DNA of 32,808 nucleotides from assembly GCA_017617115.1 (NCBI GenBank), contig JAFZXA010000126.1, positions 1 to 32,808 on the forward strand, written 5' to 3'. Source of the DNA: Treponema sp. (GTDB lineage Bacteria; Spirochaetota; Spirochaetia; Treponematales; Treponemataceae). Positions within the stretch are counted from its first letter, which is position 1. Each line of letters opens with the position of its first letter. The notes beneath the pieces are model-generated. The model made no database searches. It was given only the letters and a program-made list of their open reading frames with translations, and was not told where the DNA came from. Shown here piece by piece: positions 7,251 through 15,209 of this stretch. Made by a program: the position numbers and the translations under genes.

Positions 7251-8891
7251 ATGAAGCGATTTATTTTTATACTTTTCATTTCTCTTTTATTCTGCGGGTG
7301 TAGTTTTTTTTCAAGCCTGTTCGGAAGCAAGGATGAAGAAGTTGAAAAAACAGTAAAGGTAAACTCAAACGGAGACGTTTACCTTGTAAAACTTAATATG
7401 TCTAACAAGACTATCAAAGGCGACAACACAGGTTATGTTACCGATGTTTCTCGTTCTGCAGCCGATAGTCGTGAATACTACGACACTGATTCGTTTGTAA
7501 GAGATTTGAATAAGCAGATAAATGATGGAGTAGGTACTTTATTTTCTGATTCTTCAAGAAGTGTTGGTATTCAAAGTTCTGTTGCCAGTGGTTATAGTAC
7601 AACAAGTTTTGGCGCAACAGAAACATTCTGGTCTTATGTAGATACAAAAACGCAAACTACAATTCTTGGTGGTACTCAGGAAGTTAATGTTCCTGGAGAA
7701 GTAACTGCTGAAAAAAAATATACCGGAACATATTGCTATATTTATGCTGATACCAGAAATGATTCTGGGGCAGACAAAGGTATTTCATTATCAGATGATG
7801 ATTATAAAGCATTAGGACAAAAATTTGATGCCTGTTATGCACTTGAAACTTCAATTATAGGAAATCCTTTATATAGCAAATATAATGATTCTCTTTTTGT
7901 TCCATGTAATCAAAAGATTGTAATTCTTGTTTCAGATTTATTTGGTGATGCAAAAAAAGACCAGCAGAGTGGTACCGTAGGTTATTTTTATTCTGGCGAT
8001 TTGTACAGTCAAACTTTCTTTGATGATCCTACTACGGGACTTAATAAAGGGTTAGATAATACAGATCCTTCATATATTCATTCAAACGAATGTGAAATGT
8101 TTTATATTGATGCGCTGTTCTTAACAAAAATGCCAGATACTGTTTATTCAACTTTAGTTCATGAGTTTAATCACATGATTAATTATGTTGTAAAAACAGT
8201 TAATTACATGACAAATAAAACTAATGTTAATGCATTACGTTCCTGTGATACATGGTTTACCGAAATGTTAGCAATGACAACTGAAGATATGTTTCAGAGT
8301 TATTTGAAGCTAAAAGATGAAGATTCTCCAAAAGCCCGTTTACCATATTTTGGATTTGCATATTATTATGGTTTTAAGAGCTGGGATGACAAAAAGGTTG
8401 AACCGCTTATTATGTATGCAAATACCTACGCCTTTGGTGCATTCCTTGCAAGAAACTTTGGTGGAGTAGAGCTTATAAAACAGATTGCTCAAAACGATTA
8501 TGTAAACGAGCAGGCAATCACAAAGGCGCTGCAGACTATTTATCCTAACGAAACTTATACCGACGAAAAAACTCAGGAAACAAAACCAATTGATTATACT
8601 TATGCTTTACGAAAATTTACAATGTGTATTGTAAATACAGGTGCAGATAATTCCTTCTCTTTGAACAGGGGAACAGGTTTTAAAAATGGTCTTGGTTTTA
8701 CTCCAATAAACCTTGTTATGGATATTACCTATGACGGCAGTAATTACACACTGCCATTAACTTTCAAAAAAGATGCTAAGCTCGATCTTTATCCAAGTGG
8801 TTTTTCAGTTCACTACATTGGAACAAATATTAAAAGCTTTAAATTAAATGCTTCTACTAACGAAGAACTGGAATATTATCTTATTCAGTAG
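7251..8891 (+). CDS. Lipoprotein zinc metallopeptidase, M30-like
   Basis: A 546-residue product with a lipoprotein signal peptide and lipobox LFCGC (Cys17), so probably anchored to a membrane with its enzyme domain outside the cytoplasm. The zinc motif HEFNH is at residues 304-308 in the context LVHEFNHMINY, which resembles hyicolysin-type peptidase family M30. Glu305 would be the catalytic base, and Glu338 in DTWFTEMLA is a plausible third zinc ligand. The mature amino terminus is Ser-rich and probably disordered. It starts 9 bases after the cyclase stop with an AGGA Shine-Dalgarno sequence and is probably cotranscribed. Substrate unknown; other gluzincin families with HExxH are possible but fit less well. 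Confidence 0.8.
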   Translation: MKRFIFILFISLLFCGCSFFSSLFGSKDEEVEKTVKVNSNGDVYLVKLNMSNKTIKGDNTGYVTDVSRSAADSREYYDTDSFVRDLNKQINDGVGTLFSDSSRSVGIQSSVASGYSTTSFGATETFWSYVDTKTQTTILGGTQEVNVPGEVTAEKKYTGTYCYIYADTRNDSGADKGISLSDDDYKALGQKFDACYALETSIIGNPLYSKYNDSLFVPCNQKIVILVSDLFGDAKKDQQSGTVGYFYSGDLYSQTFFDDPTTGLNKGLDNTDPSYIHSNECEMFYIDALFLTKMPDTVYSTLVHEFNHMINYVVKTVNYMTNKTNVNALRSCDTWFTEMLAMTTEDMFQSYLKLKDEDSPKARLPYFGFAYYYGFKSWDDKKVEPLIMYANTYAFGAFLARNFGGVELIKQIAQNDYVNEQAITKALQTIYPNETYTDEKTQETKPIDYTYALRKFTMCIVNTGADNSFSLNRGTGFKNGLGFTPINLVMDITYDGSNYTLPLTFKKDAKLDLYPSGFSVHYIGTNIKSFKLNASTNEELEYYLIQ

Positions 8892-8900
8892 GAGAGTTTT

Positions 8901-9206
8901 ATGAAAAAAAAGATTTTAATTTGCTTTATAAGTTTATTTGTTGTTTCTGCAATATTCAGTGTTCAAAAAAGTTCACAAGTTACAACTAATTCAAAAGTTG
9001 TAATAACAGGTTATGTCGTAAGCAAAGGAAATGTCCCTTTTGTATATCCTGTTATCCGAACCGAAGACGGCACAGAATATATGATTGTCTGTAAAGATAA
9101 ACAAAAGCAGAAACTTCTAAACGCCCAGGGCACCCTAATAAAATTCACCGGCACTCTAAATGAAGAAGGCTTTTTTGTTTTGAAGAAGTGGAAGGTTTTA
9201 AAATAA
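8901..9206 (+). CDS. Small secreted protein, possible OB-fold
   Basis: A 101-residue product with an N-terminal signal peptide (KKK plus a hydrophobic stretch ending near VSAIFSV) and a short mature part of about 80 residues rich in beta-strand patterns: KVVITGYVVSKG, then EDGTEYMIVCKD, then GTLIKFTGTLNEEGFFVLKKW. The G-x-V-start, EDG-x-x-Y-turn and TGxL strand order resembles small OB-fold exported proteins, but I do not recognise a named family. It lies 9 bases after the M30-like gene with a GGAGAG Shine-Dalgarno sequence, so it belongs to the same operon. It may assist or shield the secreted protease; that is a guess from position only. Confidence 0.7.
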   Translation: MKKKILICFISLFVVSAIFSVQKSSQVTTNSKVVITGYVVSKGNVPFVYPVIRTEDGTEYMIVCKDKQKQKLLNAQGTLIKFTGTLNEEGFFVLKKWKVLK

Positions 9207-9209
9207 GTG

Positions 9210-9235
9210 GATTGCCACGCTTCGCTCGCAATGAC
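9210..9235. repeat. Short palindromic intergenic repeat
   Basis: The element GATTGCCACGCTTCGCTCGC continues to AATGAC at 9235. On the other strand it reads GTCATTGCGAGCGAAGCG, a widespread type of intergenic repeat core. It lies 3 bases after the upstream stop codon. Confidence 0.6.
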
Positions 9236-9254
9236 TTACTTAATAAAGGCATAT

Positions 9255-9399
9255 ATGTGAAAAAGAACTGAACGCGAACAAACTCCCTGAAGTAAGTAAA
9301 CCTAAAAATTGCTTTCGCAATTTTTTTAACGGTTTGCTATAGAACAACGGCCGCCAGCGGCCTTACACATGTTTGTTCGCGGGCAGTTTTTTTTCACAC
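9255..9399. repeat. Paired-hairpin inverted element between convergent genes
   Basis: Outer arms of about 29 bases (9255-9283 and 9371-9399) are inverted copies with a few mismatches; they share GTGAAAAA, AACTG and CGCGAACAAAC. Inside are two independent perfect hairpins: AAAAATTGC/GCAATTTTT (9304-9312 and 9317-9325, TTTC loop, then T's) and GGCCGC/GCGGCC (9349-9354 and 9357-9362). The first hairpin is a good terminator on the plus strand, and the right-arm T-run (9387-9394) adds a second. The element sits between two convergent genes and can serve both. Its arm sequence recurs at 30388-30402. Confidence 0.75.
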
Positions 9400-9409
9400 T
9401 TTATGATTT

Positions 9410-10966
9410 TTATTTGGCATCAACCTGAACCTGTGTAATAGATTTAAGGTCTGCTTTATTCAAAAGTCTAAGGCGTCCGGTGCTGTCTGTAACAACTACA
9501 CCAGAATCTGTAATTGTAATTGGAGTAGAACTCTTAACATCAACATCGCTCTTAAGCTTAAGAACAAGGTTAGAATCAAACTTACCAACTTTCCAGCTGT
9601 TTCCGTCTGCAATTACACAGTAGAATTCGTTTCCGTCGCGTACAAGAACTGAATCGGCTGCAAGAGTTTCGTTACTTTCACTTGTAACTTCCATATTTAC
9701 CTGGTCAATTGTTACAAGCTTAATTGCAGCGTTTCCTGCATCTTCACCGGCAACTACAATAAACTCATTTCCAAGTGCGTAAATTGTACGGTTACGAATT
9801 TGTGTTACAGGTGACTTCTTTATAATTTCACCTGTGTCTGTGTTGAATCGTACAAGTCGGCTAAGAAGATTCTTTTCGTCAGAAAGGATAATACCGTATT
9901 CGCTAGGCATTTTTGCTTCGGCAGCTTCTTTTTCCTGAACTTCCTGCTGGTCTTTTGCAATTTCCTTTCGTTCATCGTAAGCTTCGTTCTGCTTTTTGTC
10001 GGCAAGAGCCTGCTGTTCCTGAGCTTCCTGCTTAGCTTCTTCGGTTTTCTTTTCCTGTTCTTTTACTTCTTCTTTCTTTTCATCGGCCTTTGCCTGAGCT
10101 TCCTGGGCCTTCTGTTTATTTTCTGCAGTTGGATTCTTTTCGGCTTCTTTCTTTGCAGTGTCAGCTTGTTTCTGAGCCTGAGTAGCTTCTTTTTTCTTTT
10201 CGTCCAATTTCTTGTTTTCTTCGGTTGCTTTTTTCTGAGCTGTCTGTGCCTTTTCGGTTGCCTGTTCTGCTTCACGCTCTTTTAAATCAACCATGTCTTT
10301 ACGGCTTTCTACATTCTTGTCATCATCTTCTTTCATTGAATCAACAACTGTTGAATCACTGATTACAGAAGTATCTACAGTAGAAAGACCACCGCTTACA
10401 TCATACAAAGGAATTACAATTTCTGATTTTCCAGGCCATTCCTTGTAAGTTGTAGAAAGACCACAGTTGTCTTTAGAAAGATTTTTCATTACAACTGCTT
10501 TATATTTTGCATTGTAAGTATCATATTGTCCGCGGTATACAGCATTGTAAACAGTAACGAATACTGCAAGAGTGTCGGCATCTTTTTCGCTGTAGCCGTA
10601 AGCACTTGAAAGGTATGCACTGATAATTCGGCGTAGGTTCTTGATGTGGTCTACAGTTGCATCTGGTCCAATAAACAGAATATCGGCATCGAGTTTGCCT
10701 TTTTCTGATGCGTCAACTGCATGAACAACATAGTATTTGTTTTTGTTTCCAACAGTTGATGCTTTTTCCGGCACAATTGTTTTTCCCATGTCAGAACCAA
10801 TTCTCTTTATGGCTTCAAGGCTGTCTATAACCTTGTGTGGTCCTGTGTAGTTTATGAACTCAATAGTTTCATTACCTGTTACTCTAAGTTCCGGTTCGTC
10901 TACTTCAAGCGCAAAAACGCTGGCAGCAAACAAAAAGATTGAAGCAATTAAAAGAAGTTTTTTCAT
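9410..10966 (-). CDS. P83/100-family secreted protein
   Basis: A 518-residue protein of the spirochaete P83/100 family, known in Borrelia as an immunodominant antigen with no firm function. It has a signal peptide (KKLLLIASIFLFAASVFA), a globular N-terminal domain to about residue 205 with the family-like segment DADTLAVFVTVYNAVYRGQY, a coiled-coil region (about 215-345) very rich in Glu, Lys, Gln and Ala, and a C-terminal beta-rich domain. The open frame continues 11 codons upstream, but I chose the ATG at 10966 because an AGGTGG Shine-Dalgarno sequence lies 10 bases before it and the signal peptide then starts correctly. It has its own extended -10 promoter. Alanine, lysine and glutamate bias in the coil is strong. 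Confidence 0.85.
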   Translation of the reverse strand: MKKLLLIASIFLFAASVFALEVDEPELRVTGNETIEFINYTGPHKVIDSLEAIKRIGSDMGKTIVPEKASTVGNKNKYYVVHAVDASEKGKLDADILFIGPDATVDHIKNLRRIISAYLSSAYGYSEKDADTLAVFVTVYNAVYRGQYDTYNAKYKAVVMKNLSKDNCGLSTTYKEWPGKSEIVIPLYDVSGGLSTVDTSVISDSTVVDSMKEDDDKNVESRKDMVDLKEREAEQATEKAQTAQKKATEENKKLDEKKKEATQAQKQADTAKKEAEKNPTAENKQKAQEAQAKADEKKEEVKEQEKKTEEAKQEAQEQQALADKKQNEAYDERKEIAKDQQEVQEKEAAEAKMPSEYGIILSDEKNLLSRLVRFNTDTGEIIKKSPVTQIRNRTIYALGNEFIVVAGEDAGNAAIKLVTIDQVNMEVTSESNETLAADSVLVRDGNEFYCVIADGNSWKVGKFDSNLVLKLKSDVDVKSSTPITITDSGVVVTDSTGRLRLLNKADLKSITQVQVDAK

Positions 10967-11007
10967 AAGAAAATCCACCTTATTTATATTAAATATCATA
11001 ATTGAAT

Positions 11008-11037
11008 ATTATAACACGGTTTTTAATTATTTACCAA
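11008..11037 (-). promoter_or_regulatory. Promoter for the P83/100-like gene
   Basis: On the minus strand TTGGTA (11032-11037), 18 bases, then extended -10 TGT-TATAAT (hexamer 11008-11013). It overlaps the stop of the upstream gene and gives a leader of about 35 bases with a good Shine-Dalgarno sequence. Confidence 0.65.
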
Positions 11038-12781
11038 CAAGTTTTTTCAAAGTATTTCTTGCATAATCGCGGATTGGCGAAGTGTATTTTGGATAGAGCA
11101 GAGTTGTTAAAGTGTCTTTTCCAAGCGGTTCAATTGCTGTTCCGCCGTTTGTAATGCACACAGAATAAACTGCATCGCAAATATCTTTAAGCAGGTTTTC
11201 GTCTTTTTCCGAAGTATTATGGGCAAGATATTCAAGGCTTTCAAGAATCTTTCCCTGTGGGTCGTAGCCGTTTTGAATAACTCCGGTCAGCAGTGCGTGA
11301 ATAAGAGCTCTGTTTGTTTCGCGCCTTAAAAAGAATGCGGTAAACTCACAGAATGTGTCTGTTCCAAAAAGATTTATCTGTGAAAAAAGATTTTCCATAC
11401 CGGCAGTGTCTGTTTCAAAAACTGTTTTTTCTATGCGGGTTCCAAAGTTTGTAGTAGTCATAAGATTTTTGTAAACAGTACATAAGCTCAAAAGTTCAGA
11501 AGCATATTGTTTTTCTGTGGCACCATAGTTTCCGTTATTCAATAAAGTAACCCGTTGTGGTTCAAGAAGATTTTTGTCTAACGGAATTGGTAAAGGAAGT
11601 TCCATTAAAGTTGTGTTTATGTCGTAAAAACTTGAGTAATCTTTTTTGGCAGCTGTCGTATTTGTTTTTGTTTCTTCTGCAAGGGCAGTCCTAAAGGCGT
11701 GAACACTCCAGTCTTTTCCAAATAAAAGAAAGCAGTTGTCCACAGTAAAGCTTGTGTGTGTAACAGCCTCTTTACTGTTTGCAGAAGGAAGAATTCCGCT
11801 CCAAATATAACGACCGGCATTGTTATAAAAGAAGGCATTTTTGCTGTCGGCAATAAAAACTCCCGAGTTATTGTACCAGCCGTATTCAGGGGTGATGTTT
11901 TGGTTTATTGTAAATGATTTTTTGATGGAGCCGTCTGCAAGATTTATATAATCAATTTCTACATTTGAAGTTTTGATATTAACATATACAACTTCATCAT
12001 TGTTTTGTGAAAGAATAAAAAAGTCTTTGTTAGTTTTTTGAACTGCGTCTTTCTTAAAAAGCCATTGGTGTGTCGATTTATTTTGAGCAGTATCAAGATT
12101 AAAAAGACCCGAAGTTCCGTCTGTAAATACAAGAAGTATTCCCTGTGGAGTTGTCAGGGCGCGGATTACTTCACCGGCAAAAGTTATTTCTTCTTCAATT
12201 TCGCCAAAAGGAGAAATGCGCAAGGCTTTAGTTTTTCCGCCGTCAAGGTCTTTGAGCATAAGAATTAGGCTTCCATTTGGAAGTTCGTTTAATTGCATAT
12301 TAGACTGAAGCGGAGTAGTGAGCTTCCATTTTTGAATGCCTGTTATGCTGTAGCAGGCAAGAACATCGTCTCCGCGTATAAAAAATCTTCCGTCGCGTCC
12401 GCTAAAAGGAGACTGAGTGATTTTAAAATCGGTTGTTGTTGTCCAAAGCTCACGTCCGTCGGGATTTAAAAGTGTTATTCTTTTTGCGCTTCCGGTTATT
12501 ACTGCAATAAAATCATTCTGGAGCACGCCAAAAAGAGCACCGTTTGCCCGCACTAAAAGCTTTTCGTAAACAATGCGTCCCTGACTTGTAAACGACATAA
12601 GTGAATGCGCATCGGTTATTACTGCAAAGCCCTTGCTTGTTGTTTGAGGTTCGCAGATCAGCTTTCCCGGTAAAACGCGGCTCCACGATGCATTTATGTT
12701 ATTGAGTTCAATGCCTTCGCCGGCAAAGATTTTTGTGAGAATCGCGAAAGATAAAATTAGAATAAGATGTGCTTTTTTCAT
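11027..12781 (-). CDS. Secreted beta-propeller-like protein
   Basis: A 584-residue product with a signal peptide (KKAHLILILSFAILTKIFA) and no lipobox. The first ~370 residues show repeated strand units of the PQQ/quinoprotein-like propeller type, such as RITLLNPDGRELW, VLACYSITGIQKWKL, ALRISPFGEIEEEI and AFFYNNAGRYIWSG, where a hydrophobic strand leads to a G-x-x-x-W turn. The C-terminal ~200 residues are helical and end in KNTLKKLVGK-like basic residues. No catalytic residues are evident, so I would call it a periplasmic binding or scaffold protein. Its ATG overlaps the stop of the RNA methyltransferase gene (ATGA), implying translational coupling with an apparently unrelated gene. Confidence 0.75.
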   Translation of the reverse strand: MKKAHLILILSFAILTKIFAGEGIELNNINASWSRVLPGKLICEPQTTSKGFAVITDAHSLMSFTSQGRIVYEKLLVRANGALFGVLQNDFIAVITGSAKRITLLNPDGRELWTTTTDFKITQSPFSGRDGRFFIRGDDVLACYSITGIQKWKLTTPLQSNMQLNELPNGSLILMLKDLDGGKTKALRISPFGEIEEEITFAGEVIRALTTPQGILLVFTDGTSGLFNLDTAQNKSTHQWLFKKDAVQKTNKDFFILSQNNDEVVYVNIKTSNVEIDYINLADGSIKKSFTINQNITPEYGWYNNSGVFIADSKNAFFYNNAGRYIWSGILPSANSKEAVTHTSFTVDNCFLLFGKDWSVHAFRTALAEETKTNTTAAKKDYSSFYDINTTLMELPLPIPLDKNLLEPQRVTLLNNGNYGATEKQYASELLSLCTVYKNLMTTTNFGTRIEKTVFETDTAGMENLFSQINLFGTDTFCEFTAFFLRRETNRALIHALLTGVIQNGYDPQGKILESLEYLAHNTSEKDENLLKDICDAVYSVCITNGGTAIEPLGKDTLTTLLYPKYTSPIRDYARNTLKKLVGK

Positions 12782-13998
12782 AATGATAATAATACCAGAC
12801 TTTCAATATGGCTTGTGTTCGGATAAAAATCAAGAAGATACGCACTTTCAATATGGTAACCGGCTTTCAGTAGCTTTGCGCAGTCGCGGCTTTGTGTGCT
12901 TGGGTTACACGAAAGATATGCAATAAACGGAATATGTGAACTGCAAAAATAATCAAGAACTTCTTTTTCCATGCCGGAGCGTGGAGGGTCTACAACAGCA
13001 GCGTCAAAAGCAGGGCAGGTTGAAGCACAGTTTTTTACCCACGTAGCGCCGCTCATTCCGTAGCTTATGTGTGGGGTTCCTGCCATGTTCTGTTCGGCAA
13101 AAACAAGTGCGTCGCGGTTATGTTCTACAAGCGTAACGTTTGAAAACTTTTGACCTAGGAAACACGAAATTGCACCACAGCCCGAATACATATCAAGAAC
13201 GTTTTTTCCCTGAGGAAGTGAGTCTATAAGAATTTGAAGGACCTTTTCGAACACAAAAAGATTTGACTGAAAAAAGCCGCGGACGTCAAAACTGATATTT
13301 TTGTTGTTGAGCGTGACAGTAACAGTGTCTTGTGGAGAAAGCACCGTTCCTGCAAAATATTTGTTTTCTTTGAACTTATATTTCTTTGAATTCTTATTAA
13401 ACTGTTTACTTTTTTGAACACTTTGACTGCTTTTTATATTTTCATCGGTGATTTTTACAGTTTGTTCTGTTGCTTTCTGGCTTGCAAAAAAGTGTGTACG
13501 TCCTTTTGGTCTGTTTTGAACAGGTGTTGCTGCCAGATATTCATTAATAAGCGGTTCTGCGCAAAGGCATTCCTGAACCGGTATAATAGTGTTTGCATTT
13601 TTCTGGCAAAGTCCACCGTCTGTAAACTGAAAGCGCGAACGGTAATTAAAATCAGGACCGTAAATAATCTGGATTTCCGGAAGTTCAATTTTATTTGCAA
13701 GAAAGGAGTCTGCAAGCATCTGCTTACGAAGCTCGCGCTGAAAATCGCTATGAATATGCATCATATTGCACCCGCCGCAGCTTCCGTAATACTTGCATTC
13801 AGGATTTTTTCTATATGGCGACGGTTCAATAATTTTTATAATTTCTGCGTTGTCATAATCGTTTTTGTGCTGTACTATATTTATAGAAAGAGTTTCATCG
13901 GGTAAAGCGTATGGAATAAAAACGGTTTTTGTGCCAATTTTAGCAATTGTGTTTCCACCAAAGACTGTTTTTTCTGTTCTAACTGTTACACTTTCCAT
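12778..13998 (-). CDS. rlmD: TrmA/RlmD-family RNA 5-methyluridine methyltransferase
   Basis: SAM-dependent enzyme that makes 5-methyluridine in RNA, most likely 23S rRNA. The 406-residue product has a TRAM-like N-terminal region, the iron-sulfur motif CKYYGSCGGC followed by MMH, a SAM-binding LDMYSGCGAISCFL segment, the VDPPRSGMEKEVLDYF motif and the catalytic-cysteine motif YLSCNPSTQSRD. A basic linker of about 25 residues rich in Lys, Asn and Ser precedes the catalytic domain. The frame is open 12 codons upstream to 14034, but the upstream ATG lies inside the -35 box of a good promoter whose -10 ends 7 bases before 13998, so 13998 is the better start and the mRNA is probably leaderless. Whether it acts on U1939, U747 or tRNA cannot be decided here; the symbol is tentative. 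Confidence 0.85.
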   Translation of the reverse strand: MESVTVRTEKTVFGGNTIAKIGTKTVFIPYALPDETLSINIVQHKNDYDNAEIIKIIEPSPYRKNPECKYYGSCGGCNMMHIHSDFQRELRKQMLADSFLANKIELPEIQIIYGPDFNYRSRFQFTDGGLCQKNANTIIPVQECLCAEPLINEYLAATPVQNRPKGRTHFFASQKATEQTVKITDENIKSSQSVQKSKQFNKNSKKYKFKENKYFAGTVLSPQDTVTVTLNNKNISFDVRGFFQSNLFVFEKVLQILIDSLPQGKNVLDMYSGCGAISCFLGQKFSNVTLVEHNRDALVFAEQNMAGTPHISYGMSGATWVKNCASTCPAFDAAVVDPPRSGMEKEVLDYFCSSHIPFIAYLSCNPSTQSRDCAKLLKAGYHIESAYLLDFYPNTSHIESLVLLSL

Positions 13999-14005
13999 GA
14001 AAATT

Positions 14006-14034
14006 ATTTTATCAGAAGAGACATTTTTTGTCAT
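14006..14034 (-). promoter_or_regulatory. Promoter giving a leaderless RNA methyltransferase mRNA
   Basis: On the minus strand ATGACA (14029-14034, one mismatch to TTGACA), a 17-base spacer and extended -10 TGA-TAAAAT (hexamer 14006-14011). Seven bases separate the -10 from the ATG at 13998. Confidence 0.65.
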
Positions 14035-14054
14035 TCTGTAATGAAATTATATGT

Positions 14055-14202
14055 AAGAAAATGTATCCGGCGGGTCCCAGCGACGGAAAAAAATACGGCA
14101 TCCCCCCAGTCTTTCGTTCACCGTAATGGCAAGCCATTACGAGTTCACTGACTGGGTTCCCCCCTTATTTTTTTCCTGCGTCCCACTCGTATACATTTTC
14201 TT
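14055..14202. repeat. 148-base imperfect inverted repeat between divergent genes
   Basis: Outer arms AAGAAAATGTAT (14055-14066) and ATACATTTTCTT (14191-14202) are perfect complements. Inside, GGAAAAAAATA is mirrored by TATTTTTTTCC, then CCCAGT by ACTGGG, and the centre is a perfect GTAATGG-CAAG-CCATTAC hairpin (14123-14140). Bulges break the arms. It resembles a MITE or a large regulatory hairpin rather than a terminator, because it lies between divergent genes. No open frame or target-site duplication is obvious. Confidence 0.7.
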
Positions 14203-14232
14203 AAAATGACATTTATTAGGAGTATGAAAACA

Positions 14233-15195
14233 ATGGCACTGAAATCATTTTCATTTAAAACAAAAGACGGTTTTGAGCATTGGGTAAACCGCTGGATTCC
14301 TGATTCAACAGTTGAAAATGAAGATAACGTAAAAGCCGTAATTGTATTTAACCACGGTCTTGCAGAACATTCGCTTAGATATGATCGTTTTGGTTCTATT
14401 CTTGCCGAAAATGGATATGTTTTTAATGCCTTTGATATGCGTGGGCACGGAAAAACAGGCGAAATGTCTATTGCAAATGGAACAGGTGATTATGGAAAAC
14501 TTGCAGATAAAGACGGTTTTAAAAAAGCTGTGAGCGATTTAGATGAAATGATTGACCTTGCTTCTAAAGATTTTCAGGGTAAGCCAGTAATTCTTATGGC
14601 TCATTCATTTGGCACCTTTGTTGCTCAAAGTTATATTGAAAATTATCACGGAAAAATCAAAGCCTGTATTTTAAGCGGTACTGCAGGTCCAAGATTGCCG
14701 CTTACAATAGCCGGAAACATTGCGGCAAATATAATAAAATGCTTCCGCGGAAAAAACAGTGTTGTCGGCTTACTTGATAAGCTTTCGTTTGGCAGTTATA
14801 ACGCACGCATAAAAGACCTTAAATCAATTCACGACTGGCTTACAAAAGACGAAGCAATAGTTCAGATGTACGACAGCGACAAATGGTGCGGTTTTCCGTT
14901 AAAAACAATCTTTTATTGCGACATGACAGCCGGCCTTTGCAACATCCACAAAAAATCAAACATGGCAAAAATTGACAAAGACCTGCCAATTTACATGCTC
15001 TGGGGTTCCGAAGATCCAGTAGGCGATTACGGAAAAACAATCCGCCAGCTTGCAGAATGCTACAAAAACCTTGGTATAAAGAATGTTACCCTTAAAGAAT
15101 ATCCGGGCGACAGGCATGAAATATTGAATGAAACAGACAAAGAAACAGTAGAAAAAGATATTTTGCAGTTGCTTGAACAAACACTACAAAAATAA
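14233..15195 (+). CDS. Lysophospholipase-like alpha/beta hydrolase
   Basis: Predicted cytoplasmic serine hydrolase of the monoacylglycerol lipase/lysophospholipase group. The 320-residue product has the oxyanion-loop block FNHGLAEHSLRYDRF, the FDMRGHGKTG segment, the nucleophile elbow AHSFGT with Ser125, an Asp in GSEDPVGD and a His in GDRHEILNE, making a complete triad. The elbow has Ala where most relatives have Gly (GHSxG), a tolerated variant. The frame is open to 14206, and a second in-frame ATG is at 14224. I chose the ATG at 14233 because AGGAG ends 10 bases before it and 1 base before 14224, and it fits the family start. No signal peptide. Likely cotranscribed with pcnB, which starts 14 bases later, although the two functions are unrelated. 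Confidence 0.85.
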   Translation: MALKSFSFKTKDGFEHWVNRWIPDSTVENEDNVKAVIVFNHGLAEHSLRYDRFGSILAENGYVFNAFDMRGHGKTGEMSIANGTGDYGKLADKDGFKKAVSDLDEMIDLASKDFQGKPVILMAHSFGTFVAQSYIENYHGKIKACILSGTAGPRLPLTIAGNIAANIIKCFRGKNSVVGLLDKLSFGSYNARIKDLKSIHDWLTKDEAIVQMYDSDKWCGFPLKTIFYCDMTAGLCNIHKKSNMAKIDKDLPIYMLWGSEDPVGDYGKTIRQLAECYKNLGIKNVTLKEYPGDRHEILNETDKETVEKDILQLLEQTLQK

Positions 15196-15209
15196 TATTA
15201 TATGACATC

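Noticed and set aside
9255-9399. Cloverleaf-like structure considered as a tRNA or tmRNA gene
   Set aside because: There is no anticodon arm, T-loop GTTCRA consensus or CCA end, and the arms recur elsewhere as a repeat.
13414-13905. 163-residue plus-strand open frame
   Set aside because: It lies antisense inside the RNA methyltransferase gene, has no ribosome binding site and is hydrophobic only because of the complementary codons.
14055-14202. Large inverted repeat considered as an insertion sequence
   Set aside because: At 148 bases it has no transposase frame and no clear target-site duplication; I keep it only as a repeat.
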